Source of the DNA: Rehmannia glutinosa
Taxonomy: Eukaryota > Streptophyta > Magnoliopsida > Lamiales > Orobanchaceae
Direction of reading: 5' to 3'
Assembly (NCBI GenBank): GCA_016081115.2
Contig: JABTTQ020002847.1
Span: forward strand, 124,001-188,000
Length of the DNA stretch: 64,000 nt
How positions within the stretch are numbered: position 1 is the first letter of the stretch; each line of letters starts with the position of its first letter. This document shows, piece by piece, positions 45,801-57,200 of the stretch. Under the pieces are notes generated by a model that saw only the letters and a list, made by a program, of their open reading frames with translations, searched no databases and was not told the DNA's origin. A program made the position numbers and the translations under genes.

Positions 45801-47179
45801 TATTTGCTGATTACCACAGATTAACGAAGAAAATCAAATCAAAAGAAAAGGAATAAGAATTTACCGAAGAACACATCGACTCACAGGTTTTGTTGGTAGT
45901 GTGGAGAATAACTGTAAATAAAGAACTGACGAACACGACGAGCGGCTTTGTGTTGGCGTGAGAAACTGTAAAACTGAAGAACATGGTAATAAAATAATTA
46001 TAGGTTAAAATTAGATTAATTAAGGACATGATTCCTCTAATACGGCACTATTTAAAACTAGATGTGGGCTTTTTTTGCCACGTCATCTTTTCAAATTAAA
46101 TGAAGAAATATAATAAATACACATCTAGCCACACAATTGTTTTTGTAAATAAGTGTAAGTAAACTGTGTATATTTAGCCACACATTCATAACATTTTTAA
46201 TTATGTTTGGGTATTGCTGATTAATAAAACACACATCACCGCCATAAAAAAAATATTACATCTCACCAAACTCTAAAACTGGAGGGCTTTTTTCCCTCTA
46301 TATTATAATGTAGCTAATGGTTATTAGCAACACATAATAAATGTGAGTAAGTAAATTAGATTGGGTTATTTTATTACCCACACATATCCAAATTATGTGT
46401 AGTTGCATACCCACACATTTTTATGTGTGGGTGTTTATGTGTGGGTAAAACTCTAAATTCTTGTAGTAAATTAGGCGTGAGGATATGAATAGAATACTTG
46501 AAAGATATTTTCTCTTGCTTTGCAGGTTAATGATTATTGCTTTGCTTGCTTTCGTAACCTTCTCTGTGATGCATCCTCAGCCTTTTATAGTGTTAGTTTG
46601 AAAAATATATCCGTTGAAGAGATAAATGTTTTTTTCAAACTACAATTCGAGGTCGTTGGCTTGTCTTGTAGCTTTGATGTAGACTGATCTTTGAATTTAA
46701 TGCTTTGCAGCCTTTCCTTAAACTCTGCAGGTTTTCAGGGACATTCTATTGGTTCCTTGTTTTTTGCACTCTTTCAGCAAAACAACTTTAAGGATAGAAG
46801 TCTGACACATACCTGCTTTTAGCAAACAATTGACTTTGCTTTGACAACGAATCTCTTTAGCTTTCTTTGATCCTTTCTGCTGTATAACCCCTTTGACAGT
46901 CTACTCCACATATCTTGGAACGACTTAGCTACCAGTATGCTGACTGAGACAACTTTTCTGCCACTTGAATGGAACTTCACTGCACTTTACTCAGCTGCCA
47001 CTCAGCTGGGTCTTCTCTTAGATCTCTAGTCAACTTCTTCAATCTTCAACTTGGCAACTTTGACTCAGCTAATAGAACCCTATCTATCTCAAGTTGATTT
47101 ATAGTAGAATTGGGGTGCCAACTTCCTAATCTAAGTTTTACATGGTATAGTCAAAACCTATTGCATAAATTTCCCAACA
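42891..47179 (-). repeat. SIR-D 5' LTR, split by a CACTA element
   Basis: On the minus strand it starts TGTTGGGAAATTTATG at 47179 and ends CCCTTGGGACCTACA at 42891. Removing 43654-46470 leaves about 1.47 kb, collinear with the truncated 3' LTR at 30038-31349. It carries the family LTR landmarks (ACAGACTCGA, ACTTGGTTTTTACAGC, CCAAGCTAAGCTTTGATCAC). Confidence 0.88.
43654..46470. mobile_element. Non-autonomous CACTA (En/Spm-type) DNA transposon
   Basis: The left end CACTACAAGAAATTGGAG and the right end ...CTTGTAGT (46460-46467) form inverted repeats that extend into GTTTTACCCACA. CACTACAAGAA is the classic CACTA terminus. The target flank TTA occurs on both sides (43651-43653 and 46471-46473), the 3-bp duplication expected for the superfamily. 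The last bases of the right end (AAA instead of G) are mutated. Subterminal zones are full of short direct and inverted copies of ACCCACACATA/TATGTGTGGGTA, the usual transposase-binding arrays. No transposase coding is seen in 2.8 kb, so mobilisation would depend on a helper. A second word family, AACCGATGT/ACATCGGT, occupies 43990-44180. Confidence 0.82.
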
Positions 47180-48619
47180 CGTGCAAATGAATCGATTATA
47201 TATCATCTTAAGCCCATAAATGCATGTATATTTTACACATATCAATGAGTCGATGTGCAAGTCTGACTTTGTTGCATGGTAACAAAGCGGCAAACACTTT
47301 TTCTTTGATGTTACTAAAAAAAGACAACTGAATTTGTGTTGTTTACTTATTTAAGTGGTTGATTGTTACTTTTTTGGATTGCTATTTGGATTTTATATTT
47401 TTTTAATTTTGTTGTGTTGTAGGGTTGAATTTATCATATTTTTTGATGATTTTTAGGGTATTTGTTAACAAGTTAATGAATGACTTATGGATCATTTTTC
47501 TCTCTCTAGATCTCAAATATTACGTTTATATGGTGGTTTTGATGTCAATTTTTAAGTTTTAATAACAAGTATCATCTGGAGAAATTAAAAATGAGAATGG
47601 TAGGATTGTTTTAGTTTGTGTATGTAAAACAATCAAAATATTCAATATACGCAACATCAAGTAGAAAATATTATTAAAGCATATGTTTTATTACTTGTGA
47701 ATTGAATTTATTTATTATTCATACTATAAATTGACTAATGAGAGTAAAATTTTAAAATTATGAATGCATATAAAAATTTGAGATTAGAAATCTACATGAA
47801 TTATTTCCTAATTGTGGAAATACAAAAACATGCAAAATTTCATAAAATTGGTTATTTTGAATAATATGAACGAAATTTCCACAACCATAAAGCCTAGGAC
47901 TAAAATTGTCGAACTCTAAAAATTACAAAACTAAATTTGATATTTTTGCTAAGGGGCAAAAACTTTAGAACAAAAGGTGTGCTTCTTATTCTGTTATTCT
48001 GAAATTGTAGTTAATTAGTATATTCTTTAAACATCAAGATAAAATTCCTAAGCATATTAACCTAATAAACAATTCTCGATTCTAACATCTAAATTTAATT
48101 AACCCTAAATAAAAAAGTATTTTAAATTTTGGATTCAGTAGTGGAAATAAAATATCAGTGCATATAAATTAACCTTTTTAATAATATTTATAGGAAAAAG
48201 AATTGCAGCCTCATCTTCGCCGAGCACTTCTCGTGTATGTGTGTGTGTTTTATTCTTCTTTTTTTTTTTCCAACTAATTATGAGGTTCTTGTATACTAGT
48301 TAATTACTTATTCACTAAAAGACAATCAAGATTGCTATCAGAACTAGCATATACACAATTATTGTCATAAGACTAAAATCGCAGCTTCAAAAGTTACAGA
48401 ACTAATATTGCAACACTCCTATAGATACATGACTAATTTTGCATTTTACCCCTAGAAAAATCAAGAAAACAAATTTCTCTAAAAATCTTATGTACTCTAA
48501 AATTAAAATCATCTTTAATACAAATGAAATTGAACAACGTAAGGGAAAAACAATCAGATAAAAAAGTACTCACTAAATTTCATATATCTAATAAGTCAAA
48601 AAACTACCTGTTGGGTTTT
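47180..48619. other. AT-rich intergenic DNA, right flank of SIR-D
   Basis: No usable open frame and no RNA gene seen. A stretch at 47860-47960 (AAATTTGATATTTTTGC etc.) and one near 48400-48460 (TTTTGCATTTTACCCC) look like ends of old non-coding repeats. No boundaries could be fixed. Confidence 0.5.
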
Positions 48620-48905
48620 CTTGAGAAAAAAAGAAGTCACCAGTACAAAATATTGATCTTACATCAGTTTTTAAATAATCGATATAAAAACAGTTCGTGG
48701 CAGAATTGTAATTTTTTAAAATTTGTTTACATGAGTTATTCTCGAGAACCAATGTAAATTAAGATTTTAAAAATGTTTACATCAGGTATTCTGGAGAACC
48801 GACTTAAATAGTTGTATTTTCTACGTTTATTGTTTTATAACCGATGTAATAAAAATTTATTCTTTAAATCGGGTATTTTGGGAATCGGTGTAAACTTTTG
48901 ACTAG
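48620..48905. repeat. Transposon-end-like fragment with ACCGATGTAA words
   Basis: Repeated short words (TTACATCAGTTTTTAAA, TTCTCGAGAACCAATGTAAA, TTCTGGAGAACCGACTTAAA, TATAACCGATGTAA, GGGAATCGGTGTAAAC) mirror the AACCGATGT family inside the CACTA element at 43990-44180. This is probably the subterminal part of a related non-autonomous transposon. No terminal CACTA found. Confidence 0.5.
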
Positions 48906-51518
48906 TATTCAGAAAACCGCCCAATTTTTTTTTCTTTCTTCTAAGTTTTATTCCGCAACCCCAAACTTGCCCCACCCAACTCCGCCATCGGCCATTCATC
49001 GTCCACCGCTAGCTCTCCGACGTGTCAGATGTAAGTTTTATAAATGTAGATTTTATAGATATTTCCTAGTGGCGACGGGTTTAAATCAAGTTGATGAAAT
49101 ATATTTTTTTAAAGTGAACTTTTTTTTTAATGGATTTTCTTGATATTATTTTTTAAGCTGTTTTTAGTAATTTCCTATAAAATATTCAAATTTAAAACCT
49201 TATCCTTCTTTTTTTTTTTTGATCGGTAAAACCTTATCCTTTTCTTCATATTCTTGTTATCAACCTAACCTATATTCACTACTTCATACAAACTAAAAAA
49301 TAAATAAATTTGGTGGACCACAATTGTCATTAATCAAGTGTGAATTCTTTTGTAGGACGGCTAATTATAATTTTATTGATTTTTGGTCTCTAATTAATAG
49401 ATAATTTGGCAAGTGGTGCAAGTTTGGTCCTAGCTAAGGGCCTTGGCCGGGCTCTTATTTGCACAATATTTAGAATAAAAAAAAAAAAAAAACCAATTAT
49501 TTTGTTATTGTTTTGTATATCCTACAATGCTAAGATTAAGGATATATTGGGATTGAAGGGAATAAGGATGGTAAGAAGATCCAGTGAGAAAATTAATTTG
49601 CATGTCAACAAGACGGGTTACTGGCTAATTCGCCGATCTTATCAATTTTTGGACTGAGTAAAACCTTAAAATTAGACCCTTTTTTCTTCCTCCTGCAAAC
49701 TGCAATTCTAGCAGCCGTGTAATGGTTTTTAAAATTCTTGTCTTTTAAATAGGAGAAATGTTAAATTTAGAGTCTTAAAAATTTAAATCCTTAAAAAAAA
49801 CCAAGTGTGATAATTTGTTAGCAAGACTGTAAAGTGAATCGATTTGGATACTTCATTCTTGATTAGAGATCTCGATTAGTTGGCTGCAATTGACAATTTT
49901 TAATTTCTTTATCAACACAATAAATTTTAAAAATCTTGTGGCAATCATTCAACCACTAAGTGGATTTACTCTTGACAAAATATTTATTAATTTATTTTAT
50001 GTGTACTATATGTAAACGGTACCCAAAAATTTTTGACCCATAAATTTGATATTTTTCGCGCCCGAATCGACTGACTCGCTGGCCTTACATAAGGAGTGGC
50101 CATGATTAGGGTTCCTCCATCCCAACCTACTATTACAGGTTAAACAATTGAATTTTTTACTATCATCAAACACTTCCGAATATTTTATAAAATATTTTTA
50201 ATGAGCTTTGATAGGGAAATTACCATATTGATCTCGCTTAGGTCGAAACTATGTTATTGACTCCGCAACGCCTGAAATTACTAAATTACTCTAAGGATTT
50301 GCGGTCTTATTATATGGTCTCGATCCAATCCAAAAGTCCGGATCAGGTCGCCTGGAGCTCTCCGCCATAGACGAGGCTAGTCAAATGCCCAGATCATTGC
50401 ACGTGTACAAAGGTCCGCATTTCATGGTGAATAAGACTATAAATACGACATGCAAACCAATATAAAAGGTAACTTATCATCCATATTAAATTGTTTTGCT
50501 TTCTAGCTTTTAAGTACCTCATTATCTAATCTGACTTAAGTATCGGAGAACCATAGTTGGGGCTACTACAAAAAAAAAAGAGTTTATCTACAGAAAAATT
50601 TGTAGATAAATATTAAATAAATTTTTTGTAGATAAATATGTTTTATGTTAATATTTCTCAATAAAATATAAAATTATTGGTAAATACCTACAATATTTAT
50701 GTCAGTAAATTTAAAAACTGTCGGTAATTTATTAATATAATTTGAAAAAAATAATATTTTTAATTTTATAGATATTCTGTAGTATAAAAGTTAGGGACAA
50801 AATTTCTATCGAGTAAATTATATTGATAAACTAGAACTTTGCCTAGCTAGCCTAATATGTATACTATTTCAGGTTCCTTTTGAACAAAGTACTTCACATT
50901 GTTAATCCACGATCCGAAGTGAAGTACATCTGGATTTCTTCTTAAATCATTATAAACCCATTATCCACTTGTATCAATGAAGCCTTTTGCTTGAATTGAG
51001 AACGAAATCTCGCCGATCAACTTCATTAATATAAAAGGTGCTTTTAATATTCTCATTTTGGAAATTCTTTTTTTTTTGATAGAGAAAAGTGATAATAGAA
51101 ATTTTGCAAAAAGAATAATGAATTTTGATATTGTATGTGATTGGACATGAGATGTAAATGTAGTAATATTATTAATTGATTTGATATAGAGATAGTAAAA
51201 CAGTGATCAAATATCTTTGGCAGTTATAAATATGTGAATTAGTGAGTGAAGAATAAAAATTATGGGAAATGTGTATAGATGATTAGTTATTTGATTTAAT
51301 TTTTTTTAAAAAAAATAAATAGAAGTGATTTGTGGCTGAAAATGAGTGAATATTGTATTTTCCAAAAAATTTATAAGCAACCACGACATTTTGAGAACAA
51401 AAACAATTATCTAGCATAATGAAAATGAGATTTTTCTTTTTTAATTGGCTACCTATATAATTAGCTCTTTCCAGTGAGCTAGCACCTACACCATAAACTA
51501 AAAGGTGCCTACATGGCT

Positions 51519-51521
<3 letters not shown>
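48906..51521. other. AT-rich intergenic DNA upstream of the sulfotransferase
   Basis: No supported coding. A less AT-rich segment at about 50040-50500 contains TATAAATACGAC near 50440 and could be an old LTR piece. A possible transposon end lies at 50562. Runs of A or T at 49210, 49480 and 51070 are simple sequence. Confidence 0.45.
50562..50830. repeat. Possible decayed CACTA-like end
   Basis: CTACTACAAAAAAAAAAGAG resembles the CACTACAAAAA terminus of CACTA elements. Inverted short words TTTATCTACAGAAAAA / TTTGTAGATAAAT follow. The opposite end was not found. Confidence 0.35.

Positions 51522-51557
<36 letters not shown>
51522..51557. repeat. (TA)n microsatellite
   Basis: About 18 uninterrupted TA units lie 150 bp upstream of the sulfotransferase start. 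The tract may be length-variable and lies in the promoter or leader region. Confidence 0.95.
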
Positions 51558-51559
<2 letters not shown>

Positions 51560-51708
51560 GCACATCTAAGGAAACCAATTCTTTAAGTACGGGTGAAAAA
51601 GTCAGTTCATGATAATAGACAAATTTAATTGAAAACACTATAAGTATTGGTTTACCCCAAATCCTAGAAATCTCACAGCCACTAAGGTCTCTCAAGTACC
51701 GTCCAATA

Positions 51709-52695
51709 ATGTCCACCATTCCAAACAAATTTCCTTCCCTAATCTCCGACGACCACGACGACAAGTTGCTAAATGAGCTCCCAAAAGAACGTTTTTGGGA
51801 AGCCTTGGACATTTTCCAGTGGGAAGGCTTCTGGTTCGATCCCAACATCATCAAGTCCGCCATCACCTTCAAATCAAGCTTCGAGGCCCGGGACGACGAC
51901 GTTCTCCTTGCGTCAACCATGAAAGCAGGTACTACATGGCTCAAAGCACTCACCTTGTGCATCATGCAAAATAAAAATACTCACCAAACACATGATGAAT
52001 ATCATCATAAACATGTCGATATTTTAACAACTGAAAATCCTCATTTCCACATCCCCAACATAGAAACCATAACTTATTCAACCAAGGCCCCAAAATTTGA
52101 CATCTACGACTCGTCAGCTCCTCGTCTTCTTCAAACGCATCTTCCATACGCCGCGCTTCCAGATTCTATCAAGAATTCTGCGTGCAAAATTGTGTACATT
52201 ACCCGGAACCCAAAGGACACTCTGATCTCAATGTGGCATTTTTTCAACTCCATTTACAAACCACATCAAGACCCAATTCCACTACAAAAGGCAGTTGATT
52301 GTTTCTGTTCTGGGGTCCATATGTACGGGCCGTTCTTCGAACACGTGGTGGAGTACTGGCAAGAGAGCCAAAAAAGGCCTCAGAAAATATTGTTCATCAA
52401 GTATGAGGAGCTGAAAAGTGATCCAAAGCGACATGTTTCCAGAATTGCTGAATTCTTAGGGAGGCCATTTGGACATGAAAAGGAAGTTGATGAGGTGGTG
52501 TGGAGGTGCAGTTTGGAGAGGCTCAAGAATTTGGAGGTGAACAAAAGTGGATCCGTATTGTTGTATGTGACAAACAGTTCTTACTTCAGGAAAGGCGAGG
52601 TTGGGGATTGGAAAAACTATTTGACGCCTGAGATGGAAGAACAAATCAACCAAACAAGTCGCATCAAGCTTGAACCATTTGGCCTCTTTCTTTAG
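51709..52695 (+). CDS. Cytosolic sulfotransferase (SOT family), intact single-exon gene
   Basis: 328 aa. It transfers a sulfonate group from PAPS to hydroxyl groups of small acceptors (flavonols, brassinosteroids, desulfo-glucosinolates, hydroxyjasmonate in other members); the acceptor cannot be told from sequence. PAPS 5'-phosphosulfate loop: TMKAGTTWLKAL, residues 70-81, with the conserved Lys72; Met71 replaces the usual Pro. Catalytic His is H144 in LQTHLPY. The 3'-phosphate site YITRNPKDTLISMWHF covers residues 163-178 (Arg166, Ser174). The C-terminal PAPS/dimer region RKGEVGDWKNYLT is at 294-306. Length and lack of introns fit plant SOTs. No signal peptide or membrane segment, so cytosolic. 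The start has a compact upstream leader (AATAATGTCC). The tail (PFGLFL) departs from the usual GSGLxF-like ending. TATATAA at 51454 and the (TA)n tract lie upstream. No stops or frameshifts, unlike its neighbours. Confidence 0.93.
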   Translation: MSTIPNKFPSLISDDHDDKLLNELPKERFWEALDIFQWEGFWFDPNIIKSAITFKSSFEARDDDVLLASTMKAGTTWLKALTLCIMQNKNTHQTHDEYHHKHVDILTTENPHFHIPNIETITYSTKAPKFDIYDSSAPRLLQTHLPYAALPDSIKNSACKIVYITRNPKDTLISMWHFFNSIYKPHQDPIPLQKAVDCFCSGVHMYGPFFEHVVEYWQESQKRPQKILFIKYEELKSDPKRHVSRIAEFLGRPFGHEKEVDEVVWRCSLERLKNLEVNKSGSVLLYVTNSSYFRKGEVGDWKNYLTPEMEEQINQTSRIKLEPFGLFL

Positions 52696-52957
52696 TTGTG
52701 TTTGTACTTGTGTGTTTTTTTTTTCCAACTTGAAAGCTTGTACTTGTGTTTTTCTCACTTTGAGTTAAAAAAATAAAAAATTAAAGCTACGGATTTTGTT
52801 TGCAAAAAGGTGCCGCGTGCTATATTATATCTTCCCTATAACTCCATCTGGCGAGGAAAACCCTTTTTGTGGGTGTAAATTTTTAAAAGAATCATAATTT
52901 ACATGACTAGATGTCACACAATTTTAAAATGAGGGATGGACAATTGGAACACCCATG
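52696..52957. other. Sulfotransferase 3' region up to the COP-E insertion
   Basis: T-rich downstream sequence with AAAAAAATAAAAAATTAAAG near 52767, a possible polyadenylation zone. No gene. Confidence 0.45.
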
Positions 52958-52962
52958 ACTGC

Positions 52963-53216
52963 TGTCAAGGATCAGCGTCAAATACACAAATTGACAAGCC
53001 TCAAGATTGTTCTATTGGTAGTTAAGTTAGTTATAAATGATAAGTTAGTTTATATTTGGTTATGTATATTGTTATAGATGGATATCTTTGTATAAATAGA
53101 TAGAGTATGTACATTGTAATTCATTCATTCCGATTCTAATAGAATTTTCACAGATTTCTTTCTACTCTTCTATCATCAAGATTGCTTCTTCTTTTATCAA
53201 GAATTCATCTTCAATA
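52963..53216 (+). repeat. COP-E 5' LTR
   Basis: 254 bp from TGTCAAGGATCAGC to CATCTTCAATA. The terminus is TG...TA, fixed by the target duplication and by the directly following primer site. TATAAATAGATAGAG at about 53093 is a good TATA box. Confidence 0.93.
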
Positions 53217-53228
53217 TGGTATCAGTTT
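53217..53228 (+). other. COP-E primer binding site
   Basis: TGGTATCAGTTT follows the LTR with no gap. The first nine bases match the tRNA-Met(i) type site. Confidence 0.8.
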
Positions 53229-53313
53229 AAAGATTGTAATCAGTTCATCACGCTTCTACATTCCCTCTGCTGCATACTCTCCTGTGTAATTTTCTTTGAA
53301 TCTTGAATTCATC

Positions 53314-54208
53314 ATGGTTGCCAATCCTCCTAACCCTCCAAATCCTCCGGCTGTCAACCCTCCAAATCCTGCTGATGATTTCACCTCTCCATACTTTCTC
53401 CATCCAAGTGACAATCCCGGTGCTATCATTGTCTATGAGCCCTTCACCTGTGGAAATTATGTATCTTGGAGCAGGTTAGTGGCCATGGCATTGAATGTCA
53501 AGAACAAGACAGGCTTTATAGATGGTTCTCTACCCATGCCTTCCCTGTCATCTACTCCTATCTTGCATTCATGCTGGCAACGGGCCAACAATTTAGTGCT
53601 TTCTTGGATCTTAAATTCAATTTCAAAGGATATCAGACAAAGTTTATTATACTTTAATTCTGCTCAAGAAGTTTGGGAGGAACTTAAAACCAGATATGTG
53701 CGTAGTGATGGCCCCAGGGTGTTTCAGTTGGAAAGATCTCTCAGTTCGATTTCTCAGGGTACTAATTCAATTACTACTTACTATAATCAGTTTAAAGGGT
53801 TATGGGATGAATATATCAGCTTTAGACCCATCCCTAAATGTTCTTGTGGGCAATGCAACTGTGATATTCATTCCTTAATGGCTGCAACTCAACAGTCTGA
53901 TTCAGTCATGAAATTCTTGGTTGGATTGCACGAGTCTTATGCACCAATTCGAAGCCAGTTGTTGCTCACTTCCCCTTTACCATCTTTGGCCAAAACTTAC
54001 TCTATTTTACTCCATGAGTCTTATGCATAATACTTCTTCTTTGAATCAAAATATGGATTCTATGGCCATGCAAGTTAAGCAATCAAGTAATCCAAGGATC
54101 AGCTCCAACAAGGATAAAAAGAAACCAAGATGTTCTCATTGTGGGTTCACTGGACATACGGTGGACAAATGTTTTCAACTGATAGGGTACCCTCCAGGTT
54201 GGAAATGA
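53314..54208 (+). pseudogene. COP-E gag (copia-type Gag with zinc knuckle), one frameshift
   Basis: Start ATG 53314 (MVANPPNPPNPP, a Pro/Asn repeat). The N-terminal copia gag motif is SPYFLHPSDNPGAIIVYEPF then GNYVSWSRLVAMAL. The UBN2-like middle has WILNSISKDIRQSLLYFNSA and VWEELKTRYVRSDGPRVFQL. A Cys-rich CSCGQCNC segment follows. The frame ends at 54030, just after a frameshift. The downstream frame (54008-54208) carries the CCHC knuckle CSHCGFTGHTVDKC and the GYPPGW motif typical after it. Gag packages the RNA genome. Confidence 0.88.
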
Positions 54209-57200
54209 CCAAAAGGCCCTAGAAATGCTAAAGATAGGGACACTTTGCCAATGTTAATGTTCTTTGTCACATCTCAAGATGTTGAGCACATTGATAATTC
54301 CATGTTCTCTCGAGAAATGGTTGCACAATTTCTAGCTTATGCTAAAGAAATCGATCATGTAAGTCGCTAATGATGTTATACATTCTGTGGCTACATCCAT
54401 ATCGGGTAATCCTTCTTGCCTCGCACCTCATTAACTTCTATTAATCATAGTTGGATTCTTGACACAGGAGCCACAATTGACCATATGGTTTATGATAAAA
54501 CTCTCTTCTGACCCCACCCTCTGAAATTTCTATCCCTATACATCTACCAAATGGTCAAACTACCATAGCCACTCACATTGGTGATGTTAAAATTTACGAT
54601 AAGCTAGTCTTACATAACACTCTTTTTGTACCATCCTTTTCATTCAATTTAATTTCAGTATCTCAATTAGTTAAAGATTCTAGATATGTCTTGCATTTTC
54701 TCTCCTCACAATGTTTCATACAGGATATGAAAGACCAGATGATGATTGGTTTTGCTTATCAGCTAGGTGGTCTTTATCATTTAAAACTCCCCTCTGCTGC
54801 TGCTACTATTAGCTCGAGATCTTTGCTTTATGGCATTCTAGACTAGGGCATATTTCAACCAAAAGATTAGCTTTGTTACCTCATATTTCTATTAAATGTG
54901 ACAAATTTGATTCATGTGAAGTTTGTCATCTAGCCAAACAAAAGAGGCTTTCTTTTCATGACAGAATCTCTTTGTTTCTACACATGCTTTTGAAATAATA
55001 CATTGTGACATTTGGGGGCCCTTCTCTGTTGTTTCTCATCTTGGTCCCGGATATTTTTAACTTTGGTTGATGATTATACTAGATGTACTTGGGTATACTT
55101 ACTTAAACAAAAATCGATACAAGGTATAAATTAGAAATTTTCTATAATATGATTCATACTCAATTTCACAAACAAATTCAAAGTTTTAGATCGGATAATG
55201 GAGCGAGTTCATGTTGCCTACTTGGTATGCTTCTAAAGTCATCATTCATTAAACAAGCTGTGTTGAAACACCACAAAGAAAATGTTGTTGTGGAGAGAAA
55301 ACACCAACACCTTCTACAGTAGCAAGGGCACGATGTTTGATCCAAATTGCCTACTTCTTTTTGGGATGAAAGTGTACTTACAGTGTTTGCACACATTATT
55401 AACAGGATTCCTACTCCTGTCCTAAACAACGAATCTCCTTTTGAGAAGCTTTTTGAAAATTGCCTGACTACTCTCATTTAAAAGTTTTTGGTTGCCTTGC
55501 TTATGCTTCCACCCTCACTAGAGACAGACACAAGTTTGATCCTAGAGCTTCAAAATGTGTCTTTATAGGCTATCCTATGGCCACAAAAGGATACAAGTTA
55601 TATGATTTGAACACAAAACAAGTTTTCATATCTAGAAATGTTGAATGTTGTGAAAATATTTTTCCTTTTAAACAAGCTCAGGATATTTCAAACTTCAGTT
55701 TTGATCATATTTTCTTGGTTTACGTCTGAGGCATTTGATTCACATCCCATACAACCCTCAGCTTCCAACACTGACATGCAACTTAGTGCAAATATGCACT
55801 TAAATACTGAGATGTCTGACATGATCGTCGGGACAATTTTCACACAAAGACGGATGTGCAAGATAATTTAGAAGAACACAATACAGATGTGCAAGGTAAT
55901 TTAGATCATTCACACAATGCAGATATGCAGGACAATGTTAGAAAATCTTCAAGACAAAGGGCTATACCACATTATGTACAAATTTATGATTGTTCTCTTT
56001 CCATTTCTATCAGTCATAATTCCTCTACACAATTTGTATCTTCTTTCAACAGATATCCTATTTCAAATAATGTTTCTACTACTAATATTTCTAATGATCA
56101 CAAAGTCTTTACAGCTAGCTAGTATTACTCAAGCAGTTGAGCCTAACAATTATACTCAGGCAAGCAAAGTACCTGAGTGGCAAGAAGCAATGAAAGCTGA
56201 ACTCCAAGCCCTTGAAAAGAATAACACCTGGACCATGACACATTTGCCTGCAAACAAGCATTGTATAGGATGCAAGTGGGTGTACAAAATTAAATACAAG
56301 TCCAATGGATCTATAGAAAGATACAAGGCCAGGCTTGTAGCAAAGGGCTATACACAAGAAGAAGGGTTAGACTACTTTGAGACATTTTCTCCTGTTACAA
56401 AAATCACCACTGTAAGATTAATTCTTGCTTTAGCTGCTATTAAAGGTTGGTTTATTCATCAATTGGATGTTAACAATGCATTCTTACATGGTGATTTATA
56501 TGAAGAAGTCTATATGAAACATCCTCCTAGTTATTGTGATGCTAATGATAACAGAGTTTGTAAATTGAATAAGAGTCTATATGGCCTTAAACAGGCTTCT
56601 AGACAGTGGTTTCATAATTAACATCCTGCCTTTTATCTTATGGTTTCAGTCAGTCCAAATCTGATCATTCATTTTTCATTAAATCTCATATCAATTATGT
56701 GACTGTTCTATGTGTGTAAGTAGATGATATTGTATTAGCAGGTAATAATTTACAAGAAATACAAAATCTGAAAGCACATCTTCATAACACTTTCACTATC
56801 AAGGGACTTGGTACATTGAAGTACATTTTGGGAATTGAGGTAGCTAGAAGTTCAAAAGGAATAAGCATATGTCAAAGGAAGTATGCTCTTGACATACTTA
56901 CTGAAGCTGGCTATCTTGGATGCAAGCCAAGTTCAACTCCTATGGATTCTAAGATTGAGATTAGCAACAAAGATGATACTTTACCTGAAGACCCCTCAAT
57001 ATATAGAAGATTGGTTGGCAGAATGCCATATCTTACTATAACAAGACCAGAGTTATCATACAACATTCAAACTTTAAGCCAATTCATGTCAAAGCCCACT
57101 AAAGTTCATCTAGCTGTTGCTCACAGGATCATAAGATACATCAAAACAAATCCAGGAAAGGGCTTATTCTATTCTTCAAAATCAGAACCTCAACTTAAAG

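Larger units (their letters stand above)
30038..47179 (-). mobile_element. SIR-D: near-complete Sirevirus-like copia element with nested CACTA
   Basis: Minus-strand order: 5' LTR (47179-42891, interrupted by a CACTA element), primer site (42888-42871), gag (42768-40500), pol (to 36604), spacer, ORF3 (36053-31572), polypurine tract (31364-31350) and 3' LTR (31349-30038). The internal part is 11.54 kb. With a 1.47-kb LTR each side the intact element would be about 14.5 kb, very large for copia. The 3' LTR lacks its last ~145 bp, so no target duplication can be matched; the right flank starts CGTGC. A 574-bp foreign block interrupts pol. It has fewer frameshifts than SIR-A but is not autonomous. 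Confidence 0.88.

Noticed and set aside
43654..46470. Transposase gene in the CACTA element
   Set aside because: The longest frames are about 70 codons and match nothing recognisable.
52456..52758. Minus-strand open frame over the sulfotransferase end
   Set aside because: Antisense shadow of the intact sulfotransferase coding sequence.
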